Origin: Limnobaculum eriocheiris
GTDB lineage: Bacteria; Pseudomonadota; Gammaproteobacteria; Enterobacterales; Enterobacteriaceae
Assembly: GCF_021010575.1 (NCBI RefSeq)
Contig: NZ_JAJNAG010000020.1
Location: forward strand, 1-64,000
Direction: 5' to 3'
DNA length: 64,000 nt
Shown here piece after piece: positions 1-9,070 of the stretch. A program made the translations under genes and the position numbers. The notes below the pieces were generated by a model that saw only the letters and a program-made list of their open reading frames with translations, searched no databases and was not told where the DNA came from. The number at the start of each line of letters is the position of its first letter. Position 1 is the stretch's first letter.

Positions 1-125
1 TGCGAACCCATCTTAAACGGTTGACCCGCAAGACTATCTGCTTCTCAAAGTCAGAAGAAATGCACGATAAGATCATCGGATGGTATCTGACGATCAATCA
101 TTACCACTAAATCTGCGTCACGACC
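1..125 (+). mobile_element. 3' end of an IS1-family insertion sequence
   Basis: The window opens inside an insertion sequence. The reading frame from base 3 gives the C-terminus of an IS1 InsB-type transposase and stops at 108-110. Fifteen bases later, at about 125, the complementary strand begins GGTCGTGACGCAGAT, which has the GGT start typical of IS1 terminal repeats. The VOC gene that follows is cut exactly there. The left part of the element and the other target copy lie outside the window, so the 8-9 bp target duplication (expected to begin TAAAATTA at 126) cannot be verified. Confidence 0.75.
3..110 (+). CDS. IS1-family transposase InsB, C-terminal fragment (5' end outside window)
   Basis: Only the last 35 residues are visible. 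They include [20 protein letters not shown], followed by a basic and aromatic tail, which is the conserved C-terminus of IS1 InsB proteins (the DDE transposase half of InsAB'). The frame is open to the window edge, so nothing suggests truncation of the gene itself. In IS1 the active protein is normally made by a -1 frameshift between insA and insB, upstream of what can be seen here. Confidence 0.75.
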   Translation, partial: RTHLKRLTRKTICFSKSEEMHDKIIGWYLTINHYH

Positions 126-339
126 TAAAATTAGTGCCTCTGTATCTGATTCTTGCAAACAACATGTCACCGTTATTATCTTCCAGTTCAGCAATGGCCA
201 CCATATTCATGGTGTTGGTATAAAACTCTATTGCCTTTCTGACATCTGGCACACTGAGTGCAGTGGTCAGCCAGGTTAATCCAGGCCACGGATGGCTGCG
301 ATCTTCAACGTTATCAAACCAGTTTGCCTTCTTAGTCAT
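126..339 (-). pseudogene. VOC-family (glyoxalase-like) gene interrupted by the IS1 element
   Basis: The 71 codons from the ATG at 337-339 encode the N-terminus of a vicinal-oxygen-chelate domain protein. The motif TTALSVPDVRKAIEFYTNTM is the usual first beta-alpha unit, followed by a second strand (MLFARIRYRGTNF). The frame then runs into the insertion-sequence end and stops after two foreign codons. VOC proteins of this type are usually 120-150 residues, so roughly half is missing here and may lie on the far side of the element. The gene is divergent from the shortened AraC/GyrI gene at 516. The substrate cannot be inferred. Confidence 0.7.
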
Positions 340-515
340 TTTACATCCTCTTAATATGCGTTACCCCGATGAGGTTTTAAAATTACTTTTACCTCAACGA
401 TCTCCCTTTTATACCCATCTCACATCAAACAAAAAAATAACCACTTTTCCGCAACCCATGATAAGTATTGCTCTCATCCCCCGTTATAATCCCCCACAGG
501 AATTATAAATACTAA
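340..515. promoter_or_regulatory. divergent intergenic region between the VOC remnant and the AraC/GyrI remnant
   Basis: A 176-bp AT-rich region separates two divergent genes and must hold both promoters. The VOC start at 339 is preceded on its strand by AGAGGATG, a plausible ribosome binding site. No clear operator was recognised. Confidence 0.3.
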
Positions 516-881
516 ATGGAACAATACCTTATGCGGAAGTCCAAAACTGAACAAAATTATCGCCACCGGGTTCAGCAGGTTCATCGCCTGATTGCCGCAT
601 CTTTAGATGAACCAGTGAATATCACGGCACTGGCAAATGAACGGGAAGACCAAAATATCCGCACCATCAAACTGGCCGCCGGACGCTATGCGCGATACCG
701 TCATACGGGCCCCTATAATACGCTGGAACAGGCTTACAATACTTTCTATGGTCAGTGGCTACCTGACAGCGGCTATGAGTGTGCAGACCAGCCACCGTTC
801 GAGATTTATATCAACAGCCCTTACGATACGCCGGAGGCTGATTTAATCACGGACATCTACATGCCGGTTAAAGACAAGTAA
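516..881 (+). pseudogene. internally deleted AraC-type regulator with GyrI-like domain
   Basis: The 121-residue product joins two parts that are normally far apart. Residues about 9-40 (YRHRVQQVHRLIAASLDEPV) match the start of an AraC DNA-binding domain. Residues about 47-120 match the C-terminal GyrI-like effector-binding domain, with the motif RYRHTGPYNTLEQAYNTFYG. Full AraC-GyrI regulators are about 280-290 residues, so most of the helix-turn-helix region and the linker (roughly 150 residues) are gone while the frame is kept. A second start (ATG at 531) is possible. As drawn it cannot bind DNA like AraC; it could still act as a stand-alone GyrI-like small-molecule-binding protein. It probably once regulated the divergent VOC gene. 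Confidence 0.6.
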
Positions 882-897
882 TCGAAAATTTGCATAA

Positions 898-925
898 AAA
901 AATGGCGCCGTCTGGTGCCATAAAT
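898..925 (-). terminator. putP terminator
   Basis: On the minus strand TGGCACC-agac-GGCGCCA forms a stem with one mismatch, followed by seven T residues. It lies just past the putP stop codon. Confidence 0.6.
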
Positions 926-941
926 AAAGCACATCAATGAA

Positions 942-2432
942 TTATTCTTTTTCGCTCTGAAACTCTTTTTCAGCTTCATTAAAGCGAGCAATCATTTTTT
1001 CTGTTGGCTGACTGCCAATCTTACTGAAAATAACAATGGCGATAGAAGCAAAAATAAAGCCCGGAATAATTTCGTACAGGTTAAACCACCCGAACTGTTT
1101 CCAGACCAGTACCGTTGCCGCACCAACCACCATACCGGCCAGCGCACCATTTCTTGTCATACCTGACCAGATAACCGACAGCAGGATCACCGGACCAAAA
1201 GCAGCACCAAAACCTGCCCAGGCATAAGCCACCAGACCCAATACCCGATTATCCGGGTTAGCGGCTAACACAATAGCAATCACCGCAACCAGCAATACCA
1301 TCAGACGACCTACCCACACCAGCTCATTCTGGCTGGCATTTTTGCGCAGGAATGCCTTATAAAAATCTTCCGTTAATGCGCTTGAACACACTAACAACTG
1401 ACAGCTCAGCGTACTCATTACCGCCGCCAGAATCGCCGACAGCAGAACACCCGCTATCCACGGATTAAACAGTAACTTGGCCAGCTCAATAAATACGCGT
1501 TCGCCGTTTTCACTCACATTCCCCGCCAGACCCGGGTTATTAGAGAAGAACGCGATACCAAAAAAACCAACGGCTACCGCACCACCCAGACAGAAAATCA
1601 TCCAGGTCATACTGATACGGCGGGCGTTGTGGATCACATGGTGAGAATCCGCCGCCATAAAACGTGCCAGAATATGCGGTTGCCCAAAGTAACCTAACCC
1701 CCAGCCCAACAGCGAAAGAATGGCAACAAAGTTCAAACCTTTAAACATATCCAGGTATTCCGGGTTTTTCGCCGCAATCACAATCATTGAGCTGTCGATA
1801 CCACCGACCGCGATAATCACCATCACCGGGGTAAGAATCAACGCAAAAATCATCAGCGATGCCTGAACGGTATCTGTCCAGCTAACAGCAAGAAACCCTC
1901 CTATAAAGGTATAGGCTATAGTTGCCGCCGCGCCAACCCATAATGCTGTTTCGTAGTCCATACCGAAGGTACTTTCGAACAGTCTGGCACCGGCAACGAC
2001 CCCGGAAGCGCAGTAAATAGTGAAGAAAATTAAAATCACGACCGCAGAAAAAATTCTTAAAATACGACTTTTATCTTCAAAGCGCGTGGTGAAATAGTCC
2101 GGTAGTGTTAGTGCATTATGGTTAATCTCGGTATGAACCCGTAAACGACCGGCAACAATACGCCAGTTCAGGTAAGCTCCAATGGTTAAACCGATAGCAA
2201 TCCAGCTTTCCGAAATACCCGACAGGTAAACGGCCCCCGGCAAACCCATTAACAGCCATCCACTCATGTCCGAGGCACCGGCAGATAACGCGGTCACAAA
2301 ACTCCCCAGACGGCGACCACCCAAAATGTAATCACCAAAGTTGTTAGTTGCCCGATAGGCAGCTAACCCAATTACAATCATTCCCACGATATAGACCACA
2401 AAGGTCACTAACATTGGCATGCTGGCGCTCAT
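942..2432 (-). CDS. putP: sodium/proline symporter PutP
   Basis: PutP is an inner-membrane sodium:solute symporter (SSS family) that imports L-proline with Na+. The start at 2432 (MSASMPMLVTFVVYIVGM) is preferred over the upstream ATG at 2450 because GGAGAG lies 5-6 bases before it and the N-terminus then aligns with E. coli PutP. The product is 496 residues with about 13 hydrophobic segments. Family landmarks include GASDMSGWLLMGLPGA and the later motif GWGLGYFGQPHILARFMA. It is divergent from putA across a region with PutA-type operator motifs, the classical put arrangement: PutA represses both genes when proline is scarce. Confidence 0.95.
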   Translation of the reverse strand: MSASMPMLVTFVVYIVGMIVIGLAAYRATNNFGDYILGGRRLGSFVTALSAGASDMSGWLLMGLPGAVYLSGISESWIAIGLTIGAYLNWRIVAGRLRVHTEINHNALTLPDYFTTRFEDKSRILRIFSAVVILIFFTIYCASGVVAGARLFESTFGMDYETALWVGAAATIAYTFIGGFLAVSWTDTVQASLMIFALILTPVMVIIAVGGIDSSMIVIAAKNPEYLDMFKGLNFVAILSLLGWGLGYFGQPHILARFMAADSHHVIHNARRISMTWMIFCLGGAVAVGFFGIAFFSNNPGLAGNVSENGERVFIELAKLLFNPWIAGVLLSAILAAVMSTLSCQLLVCSSALTEDFYKAFLRKNASQNELVWVGRLMVLLVAVIAIVLAANPDNRVLGLVAYAWAGFGAAFGPVILLSVIWSGMTRNGALAGMVVGAATVLVWKQFGWFNLYEIIPGFIFASIAIVIFSKIGSQPTEKMIARFNEAEKEFQSEKE

Positions 2433-3068
2433 GCAACTCTCCACTTTCATTATTTTAAATATTTAGTTGACGTTTTTCATCGCTGTTGCGGGAAGTGCCT
2501 GAACCAGTTCTGATTGAACAGAAGCGAGAACGAAACTATCCCGAAGCTTCGCCACTGCCAGAAAACGGCACGCGAGATCTAAGTAAAAACGCGAATTTAA
2601 TGAGTTACCTGCAATTCAGTCCGTTTTACAATCCTAGTCAAAAAAATAAAAAATTAACAATATAATTAACAATTAAATCACACTTATGTTACGGCAGATC
2701 ACATTTATAAAATTATTACCCTGCCTGCAACAAAATTCCCTGCCCATCCATCGTGCACAAAAGTCCGGAATTATCCATACCTTATCAATAGATTACAAGT
2801 CTATGTCAGATATTCCAAAAAATAGCATTTAAATAGAATTATTCACCATCATGGATCGAGATCACATAATAGGTGCAACCATATTAAAACAAAGTTGCAA
2901 CATTAGGGTTTTACTGCCTATTCTCAGTGAGCGGTAATTTTTCAATCAACATAACCATTTATCTAATTTTTGATGTTTTACGTTTCTTTCGGGCTGATTT
3001 ATTCAGCGATACGAGCGAAGCTCATTAATAACCACCTGATTTTTGATAACAGGCGTAGAGGAAATAAA
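2433..3068. promoter_or_regulatory. putP-putA control region with PutA operator motifs
   Basis: This 636-bp region separates the divergent putP and putA genes and holds no other gene. GTTGCA, the hexamer recognised by the PutA ribbon-helix-helix domain in enteric bacteria, occurs as TGCAAC at 2726-2731 and 2874-2879 and as the palindrome GTTGCAAC at 2894-2901. The last two lie about 170-195 bp before putA. The rest is AT-rich, with poly-A/T stretches at 2640-2680. The putA start is preceded by AGAGGAAATAAA. Confidence 0.6.
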
Positions 3069-6000
3069 ATGGGAATGACCACCATGGGCGTCAAGCTGGA
3101 TGAGGCGACACGCGACCGGATAAAAAAAGCGGCCCAAACCCTGGACCGTACTCCTCACTGGTTGATTAAACAGGCTATTTTCAATTATTTAGAACAGTTG
3201 GAACAGGGCAACATCCCTTTCGAGCTGTCTGCCAGTGAACAGGATAACCGGCAAGATGACGATACTCTGCCAGAGCCAGAACCCGAGCAGGCCTGCCAGC
3301 CTTTTCTGGAGTTTGCTGAAAATGTGCAACCACAATCCGTCAATCGTGCCGCGATTACTGCCGCCTACCGCACACCGGAAACCGAAATTATTCCGCGCCT
3401 GCTGGAACAAGCACGCCTGACCACCGAGCAAAGTAACGCCACCCATCAGCTTGCCTATAAACTTGCTGATAAACTCCGCGGACAAAAAACCGCTATTGGC
3501 CGTGCCGGTATGGTTCAGGGATTATTACAAGAATTTTCACTCTCCTCTTCTGAAGGAGTGGCGCTTATGTGTCTGGCGGAGGCACTACTGCGTATCCCGG
3601 ATAAAGCGACGCGTGATGCCCTCATCCGTGACAAAATCAGCAATGGTGACTGGCATTCCCATCTGGGGCAAAGCCCCTCGCTGTTTGTTAATGCAGCAAC
3701 CTGGGGGTTATTGTTAACCGGAAAGCTGGTTTCCACCCATAATGAATCCCAACTCTCATCTTCCCTTAATCGAATTATCAGCAACAGTGGTGAACCGCTT
3801 ATTCGCAAAGGGGTGGACATGGCGATGCGTCTGATGGGGGAACAGTTTGTGACTGGCGAGACCATCTCTGAAGCGCTGGCTAAGGCCCACAAACAGGAGG
3901 ATAAAGGTTTCAGTTACTCCTACGATATGCTGGGTGAAGCCGCGCTGACTGAAGCCGATGCTCAACGCTATCTCTTCTCCTACCAACAGGCGATTCATGC
4001 TATCGGTAAAGCTGCCAATGGCCGTGGGGTTTACGAAGGTCCGGGGATCTCTATTAAGCTGTCAGCACTCCACCCGCGCTACAGTCGGGCACAATATGAA
4101 CGGGTAATGGGCGAACTCTACCCTCGCCTGCTGGAGTTGACCCTGTTAGCACGCCAATATGATATTGGTTTAAATATTGATTCTGAAGAGGCTGACCGGC
4201 TGGAAATCTCACTGGACCTGCTGGAAAAACTCTGTTTTGAACCGCGGCTGGCTAACTGGAACGGTATTGGTTTTGTGGTTCAGGCCTATCAGAAACGTTG
4301 TCCTTATGTGATTGACTCGCTGATCGATCTGGCCCATCGCAGCCAGCATCGCCTGATGATTCGTTTAGTCAAAGGCGCTTACTGGGACAGCGAAATTAAA
4401 CGTGCACAAATTGACGGGCTTGAAGGCTATCCGGTGTATACCCGTAAAGTGTATACCGATATCTCTTATCTGGCCTGCGCCCGTAAACTACTGGCGGTGC
4501 CTGAGGCGATTTATCCGCAGTTTGCCACCCACAATGCCCATACGTTGGCAGCGGTTTACCATCTGGCAGGCAATAACTACTATCCTGGTCAATATGAATT
4601 CCAGTGTCTGCACGGCATGGGGGAACCACTCTACTATCACGTCGTTGGTAAACACAGTGATGGTAAATTACAACGGCCCTGTCGTATTTATGCGCCGGTT
4701 GGTACCCATGAAACCCTGCTGGCCTATCTGGTTCGTCGCCTGCTGGAAAACGGGGCAAATACCTCCTTCGTTAACCGCATTGCCGACCACAGCATCACCC
4801 TTGATGAGCTGGTAGCCGATCCGGTTAAAGTTATTGAAGCCCAACTGGTGGCAGAAGGTGAGCTGGGTAAACCCCACGCTAAAATTCCATTACCGCGCAA
4901 CCTGTATGGCAATGCACGGCTGAATTCTAACGGACTGGATCTCTCTAATGAGCAGCGTCTGGCATCGCTATCCTCTGCGCTGTTAGCTGGCGTTTCCCAC
5001 ATCTGGTGTGCCGAGCCGATGATTGATGGTGAAGTCAGCGGCGATGTGACCACGGAAAAAGTCTTTAATCCGGCAGACAGCCGCGATTGTGTAGGGCGAG
5101 TCAGAGAAGCAACCGAACAGGATGCCGAACAGGCGCTCAACAGTGCGGTTAACTTTGCGCCTATCTGGTCAGCAACACCATCAGAACAGCGTGCAGAGCT
5201 GCTTAATCGCACCGCTTCTCTGATGGAAAACCAACTCCAACCACTGATTGGCTTGTTGGTCAGAGAAGCCGGGAAAACCGTGAGTAATGCGATTTCTGAA
5301 GTGCGTGAAGCCATCGATTTTCTACGTTATTACGCCGAAATGGTACAGCATGACTTTAGCAACGAAACCCACCGTCCTTTGGGTCCGGTCGTTTGCATTA
5401 GCCCGTGGAACTTTCCATTAGCTATTTTTACCGGTCAGGTAGCGGCCGCACTGGCTGCTGGCAATACCGTACTGGCTAAACCGGCAGAACAGACACCGTT
5501 AATTGCCGCGCAGGCCATTCGCCTGATGCATCAGGCGGGTATTCCTGCCGGAGCCGTTCAGCTATTGCCAGGAAAAGGGGAAACCATAGGTGCCAAACTG
5601 GTTAATGATAGGCGTATTCGCGGCGTAATGTTTACCGGTTCAACCGAAGTGGCAATGACGTTACAACGTAACATATCCGGAAGGCTTGATACTTTAGGCC
5701 ACACCATTCCATTAATTGCTGAAACCGGTGGTTTAAACACCCTGATCGTTGACTCTTCTGCCCTGACAGAACAGGTCGTTAACGATGTAGTTGCCTCCGC
5801 CTTTGACAGTGCAGGACAACGTTGCTCTGCCCTGCGCATTCTCTGTCTTCAGGAGGAGATCGCCGACAAAACCATCACCATGCTGAAAGGCGCAATGAGT
5901 GAATGCAAAATGGGTAACCCGGACTGTCTATCAACGGATATCGGCCCGGTAATTGATGCTCAGGCAAAAGAGAATATTGAGCAGCATATTCAGACCATGC

Positions 6001-7043
6001 ATTCCAAAGGGCGTAAAGTCTATCAATCATCATTTGACGGCAGTTCAGATAAGAGTCTGCTGACAAAAGGCACTTTCGTACAACCGACCCTGATTGAACT
6101 GGAAAACCTCAATGAGTTAACCAAAGAAGTATTTGGCCCGGTTCTGCATGTTGTACGCTATCAGCGTGAAAATATCGCTCAGTTAATTGAACAAATTAAT
6201 GCCGCAGGCTACGGATTAACCATGGGTATTCACACCCGTATTGATGAAACCATCGCTCAAATTACCGAACGGGCAGCCGTAGGTAATCTGTATGTGAATC
6301 GCAATATTGTTGGTGCGGTGGTTGGCGTACAACCCTTTGGCGGCGAAGGATTCTCCGGTACCGGTCCTAAAGCCGGCGGCCCGCTCTATCTCTATCGCCT
6401 GCTGTCTCACCGTCCGGATGACGCCATCGCTAAAGCGCTGTCCCGCAGCGATCGGGAACGTCTGGTGGATACCCGTACTAAAGAGTTATTGCTACAACCG
6501 CTAAACGTATTTAAAGAATGGGCGCTGAAAAAGGAGAATCGCCCGCTGGCTGCCCTGTGCGACAGCTACGCAACCTATTCACAAACAGGCACGATTCGCC
6601 TGCTTACCGGCCCTACCGGTGAGCGCAATAGTTATGCATTAATGCCGCGCCATCGTATTTTATGTTTACATCACGAAGAGCACGACGCCCTGATTCAGCT
6701 GGCGGCCGTTTTAGCCAGCGGTTCAAAAGTGCTGTGGGTGGACCATAACTTTACCCGTTCGCTGCACAAAAACCTGCCGGAACAAGTTCAGTCACAAATT
6801 GGTTTTGTTGCCGACTGGCATAATACCGAAGTGGCATTTGACGGCGTGCTTTACCACGGTGACAGCGATAAGTTACAGCTGATTAGCGAACAAATCGCCC
6901 GCCGTGATGGGCCTATCTTATCGGTACAGGGATTCGCCCATGGGGATACCAACATTCTGTTGGAGCGTTTGATACTGGAACGAGCATTAAGCATTAATAC
7001 TGCCGCGGCTGGCGGTAACGCCAGTTTGATGACAATTGGTTAA
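3069..7043 (+). CDS. putA: trifunctional proline utilization protein PutA
   Basis: PutA oxidises proline to glutamate in two steps (FAD-dependent proline dehydrogenase, then NAD-dependent P5C dehydrogenase) at the inner membrane, and represses the put genes when proline is absent. Starting at 3069 (MGMTTMGVKLDEATRDRIKK, behind AGAGGAAAT) gives 1324 residues, close to the 1320 of E. coli; the open frame extends to 2970 but that leader is unlike PutA. Domains in order: ribbon-helix-helix DNA-binding domain (about 5-45), PRODH barrel (about 260-610), aldehyde dehydrogenase domain (about 650-1120) with catalytic Cys919 in GQRCSAL and the ETGG glutamate motif, and a C-terminal domain. A hairpin follows the stop. 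Confidence 0.97.
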   Translation: MGMTTMGVKLDEATRDRIKKAAQTLDRTPHWLIKQAIFNYLEQLEQGNIPFELSASEQDNRQDDDTLPEPEPEQACQPFLEFAENVQPQSVNRAAITAAYRTPETEIIPRLLEQARLTTEQSNATHQLAYKLADKLRGQKTAIGRAGMVQGLLQEFSLSSSEGVALMCLAEALLRIPDKATRDALIRDKISNGDWHSHLGQSPSLFVNAATWGLLLTGKLVSTHNESQLSSSLNRIISNSGEPLIRKGVDMAMRLMGEQFVTGETISEALAKAHKQEDKGFSYSYDMLGEAALTEADAQRYLFSYQQAIHAIGKAANGRGVYEGPGISIKLSALHPRYSRAQYERVMGELYPRLLELTLLARQYDIGLNIDSEEADRLEISLDLLEKLCFEPRLANWNGIGFVVQAYQKRCPYVIDSLIDLAHRSQHRLMIRLVKGAYWDSEIKRAQIDGLEGYPVYTRKVYTDISYLACARKLLAVPEAIYPQFATHNAHTLAAVYHLAGNNYYPGQYEFQCLHGMGEPLYYHVVGKHSDGKLQRPCRIYAPVGTHETLLAYLVRRLLENGANTSFVNRIADHSITLDELVADPVKVIEAQLVAEGELGKPHAKIPLPRNLYGNARLNSNGLDLSNEQRLASLSSALLAGVSHIWCAEPMIDGEVSGDVTTEKVFNPADSRDCVGRVREATEQDAEQALNSAVNFAPIWSATPSEQRAELLNRTASLMENQLQPLIGLLVREAGKTVSNAISEVREAIDFLRYYAEMVQHDFSNETHRPLGPVVCISPWNFPLAIFTGQVAAALAAGNTVLAKPAEQTPLIAAQAIRLMHQAGIPAGAVQLLPGKGETIGAKLVNDRRIRGVMFTGSTEVAMTLQRNISGRLDTLGHTIPLIAETGGLNTLIVDSSALTEQVVNDVVASAFDSAGQRCSALRILCLQEEIADKTITMLKGAMSECKMGNPDCLSTDIGPVIDAQAKENIEQHIQTMHSKGRKVYQSSFDGSSDKSLLTKGTFVQPTLIELENLNELTKEVFGPVLHVVRYQRENIAQLIEQINAAGYGLTMGIHTRIDETIAQITERAAVGNLYVNRNIVGAVVGVQPFGGEGFSGTGPKAGGPLYLYRLLSHRPDDAIAKALSRSDRERLVDTRTKELLLQPLNVFKEWALKKENRPLAALCDSYATYSQTGTIRLLTGPTGERNSYALMPRHRILCLHHEEHDALIQLAAVLASGSKVLWVDHNFTRSLHKNLPEQVQSQIGFVADWHNTEVAFDGVLYHGDSDKLQLISEQIARRDGPILSVQGFAHGDTNILLERLILERALSINTAAAGGNASLMTIG

Positions 7044-7051
7044 TTTTATTT

Positions 7052-7081
7052 CACAGGGCTTGGTGTAGACTAAGCCCTGTG
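7052..7081 (+). terminator. hairpin after putA
   Basis: CACAGGGCTT and AAGCCCTGTG form a perfect 10-bp stem around a 10-nt loop, 9 bases after the putA stop. The downstream T-tract is weak (TTGTACC). Confidence 0.6.
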
Positions 7082-7228
7082 TTGTACCAATAATGCTCTT
7101 AACAGGGCAACGGCTATATGCCATTGATTCCCATGTCCGTTTTATTTAATTCCATATACTGGTTATACTAAGACCTACTCTGAATTCTGTTCAGCTCATT
7201 TAACAATGCCAATTGCATAAGTATCGCG

Positions 7229-7984
7229 ATGAAAACAATCACTACACAAATTCCTGCGCTGGATAAAGTTGTTCGTATTTGTGACTTTTTATCTGATAAA
7301 AATGGTGCCACCTTTAGCCAAATTTATCAGGGCGTTGGCATTGCAAAAAGCAGCACTTCTTCTTTACTCAACGGTATGGTAGCGCACGGCCTGCTGCGTC
7401 AGGACAATGATAAATATTATCTTGGCCTGCGGTTGTATGAGTTTGGTAATAAAGCCGTCGAACAGTATGACATCAAAAAGATCGCCCTGCCGGTGCTAAC
7501 GGCATTGCGCGATAAAACTAATCTGACCTGCCATTTAGGCGTATTACAGGGTTCCTCACCCATTTATCTGACCAAACTGGAAAGTCCGCAGGCGATTATT
7601 ATCCGCAGTTGGGAAGGCAAGCGCCTGTCGCTGTACAGCTCTGGTTTAGGTAAAGCGCTGATGGCGCATTTAAGCGATGAAGAAGTTGATGCGCTGTTAC
7701 CAGAAGATAAAGTTCTAACGCGTATTACCGATACCACGATTACCGATATTAATGTGCTAAAAGCCGAGCTGGCTGAGATCCGCGTGCGCGGCTGGGCCTA
7801 TGATAATGAAGAGGATAGCCAGGGCGTTCGCTGTATCGCCGTTCCGGTACTGAACCCACAGGGCAAAGCTATTGCCGCTATCAGCACCTCGGGCGTAGCC
7901 TTCCAGATCCCGGACGATAAGCGGGAATATCTGGCCTCTCTGGTAATGGAAGCCGGGCAGCAACTGGCCCAACAGCTAAAATAA
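7229..7984 (+). CDS. IclR-family transcriptional regulator
   Basis: The 251-residue protein has an N-terminal winged helix-turn-helix (about 8-70, with GIAKSSTSSLLNGMVAHGLL) and a C-terminal IclR effector-binding domain (about 85-250, with SSGLGKALMAHLSDEE and GVRCIAVPVLNPQGKAIAAI). This is the architecture of KdgR-like repressors. It is upstream of and convergent with the aldolase-dehydratase-transporter operon and separated from the put genes by a terminator. It is therefore the likely regulator of the sugar-acid genes. Repeated TGTTCT/AGAACA half-sites in the divergent promoter at 12.1-12.4 kb are candidate operators. The effector is unknown; a keto-deoxy sugar acid would be typical. Confidence 0.85.
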   Translation: MKTITTQIPALDKVVRICDFLSDKNGATFSQIYQGVGIAKSSTSSLLNGMVAHGLLRQDNDKYYLGLRLYEFGNKAVEQYDIKKIALPVLTALRDKTNLTCHLGVLQGSSPIYLTKLESPQAIIIRSWEGKRLSLYSSGLGKALMAHLSDEEVDALLPEDKVLTRITDTTITDINVLKAELAEIRVRGWAYDNEEDSQGVRCIAVPVLNPQGKAIAAISTSGVAFQIPDDKREYLASLVMEAGQQLAQQLK

Positions 7985-8007
7985 CCTGAATAGTCCCCAA
8001 AACGCCT

Positions 8008-8035
8008 CAGACCTTCGCCAGTCGGCGAAAGTCTG
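8008..8035. terminator. bidirectional terminator between the IclR gene and the aldolase gene
   Basis: CAGAC(C)TTCGCC-agtc-GGCGAA(A)GTCTG is a near-perfect stem lying between two convergent genes. It can serve both. Confidence 0.65.
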
Positions 8036-8073
8036 ATTGCTTTCTCAATAACAATTTTTATTCTACAGAAGAA

Positions 8074-8994
8074 TTAACGATCCTGATAAGGCACGCCCGC
8101 AAAGGTTAATACTTTCATCAGTTGTTGTTTTTTCTCTTGTGATAATTTCTGCACCGGCGCTAAAACCTCGGTGGAAATATTCAACCCGCACAGTTTAATT
8201 GCTTGTTTAATCACGCCAAAAAACGGGATTTCCAGACTATATACCGTCGACAGGCGTGACAACTGACGCTGTAATTCAAACATGGTTTCATAATCTTTTG
8301 CTTTAAACGCCCGATAAATTCCGCAGGTAATCTGAGCCGCAAAGTTAGACGTTGCCGGAATTGCGCCATTCCCACCCATAATCAGGGTGTCCATCATATA
8401 TTCGTCATAGCCGGAAAACACCACGAAGTTCGGGCGAATAGGCCGCACCTGATTAATAACCTCCCGTACATGACTGATATTATCCACGGTATCTTTAATA
8501 CCAATAATATTGCTCACCTCTTTTACCAGACGGGCAATCAGGTTAACGCCGATATCCTGACCGGTTAACGCCGGGAAGTTATACAGAATAACCGGAGAAC
8601 CAATGTTCTCAGCGACAGTGCGGAAGTGGTTATACATATATTCTTCGTTAAGCAATGCATAATAGGGGTTCAGTACCAGTACGGCATCCACCCCTAACTT
8701 ATCTGCATGCTGACCAAACTCAATGACTTCCTGAGTGGAGGGACTGCTAATGCCTAATAATACAGGTACCCGACCAGCAATATGCTTTACCGCAAACTCA
8801 GCCACTTCAAAACGCTGCGCTTTCGGCATATGGCAAAACTCACCGCCACTGCCAAGGATCAGCATACCATCTACGCCATCATTGACTAATTTATCAATCA
8901 GCGCTCCCATTCCCACGGTATCCAGTCGTCCATCCGCATGAAATATCGTCGGCACCGGAGGAAAAACGCCTCTAAACTTATTCAGGTCAGTCAT
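8074..8994 (-). CDS. DapA-family aldolase, 2-keto-3-deoxy sugar-acid aldolase type (YagE/YjhH-like)
   Basis: The protein belongs to the dihydrodipicolinate synthase/N-acetylneuraminate lyase class I aldolases. It resembles the YagE/YjhH group, which cleaves 2-keto-3-deoxy sugar acids to pyruvate and an aldehyde. The start at 8994 (MTDLNKFRGVFPP, behind AGGATAATACA) gives 306 residues. The substrate motif GSGGEFCHM is the family GxxGE motif. The tyrosine of YNFPALTG and the Schiff-base lysine of IIGIKDT are both present. It is the last gene of a probable operon with the dehydratase and transporter. A perfect hairpin separates it from the dehydratase. The exact substrate is inferred only from context. 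Confidence 0.85.
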   Translation of the reverse strand: MTDLNKFRGVFPPVPTIFHADGRLDTVGMGALIDKLVNDGVDGMLILGSGGEFCHMPKAQRFEVAEFAVKHIAGRVPVLLGISSPSTQEVIEFGQHADKLGVDAVLVLNPYYALLNEEYMYNHFRTVAENIGSPVILYNFPALTGQDIGVNLIARLVKEVSNIIGIKDTVDNISHVREVINQVRPIRPNFVVFSGYDEYMMDTLIMGGNGAIPATSNFAAQITCGIYRAFKAKDYETMFELQRQLSRLSTVYSLEIPFFGVIKQAIKLCGLNISTEVLAPVQKLSQEKKQQLMKVLTFAGVPYQDR

Positions 8995-9039
8995 TGTATT
9001 ATCCTGTCTTATTGCTAATGAATACATCTCTGTTGCTTT

Positions 9040-9070
9040 GCTTCCGTCATCGTTAAACCATGACGGAAGC
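9040..9070 (-). other. intercistronic hairpin between dehydratase and aldolase genes
   Basis: GCTTCCGTCAT and ATGACGGAAGC form a perfect 11-bp stem with a 9-nt loop directly after the dehydratase stop. No T-run follows on the minus strand, so it looks more like a transcript-stabilising or processing hairpin than a full terminator. Confidence 0.55.
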
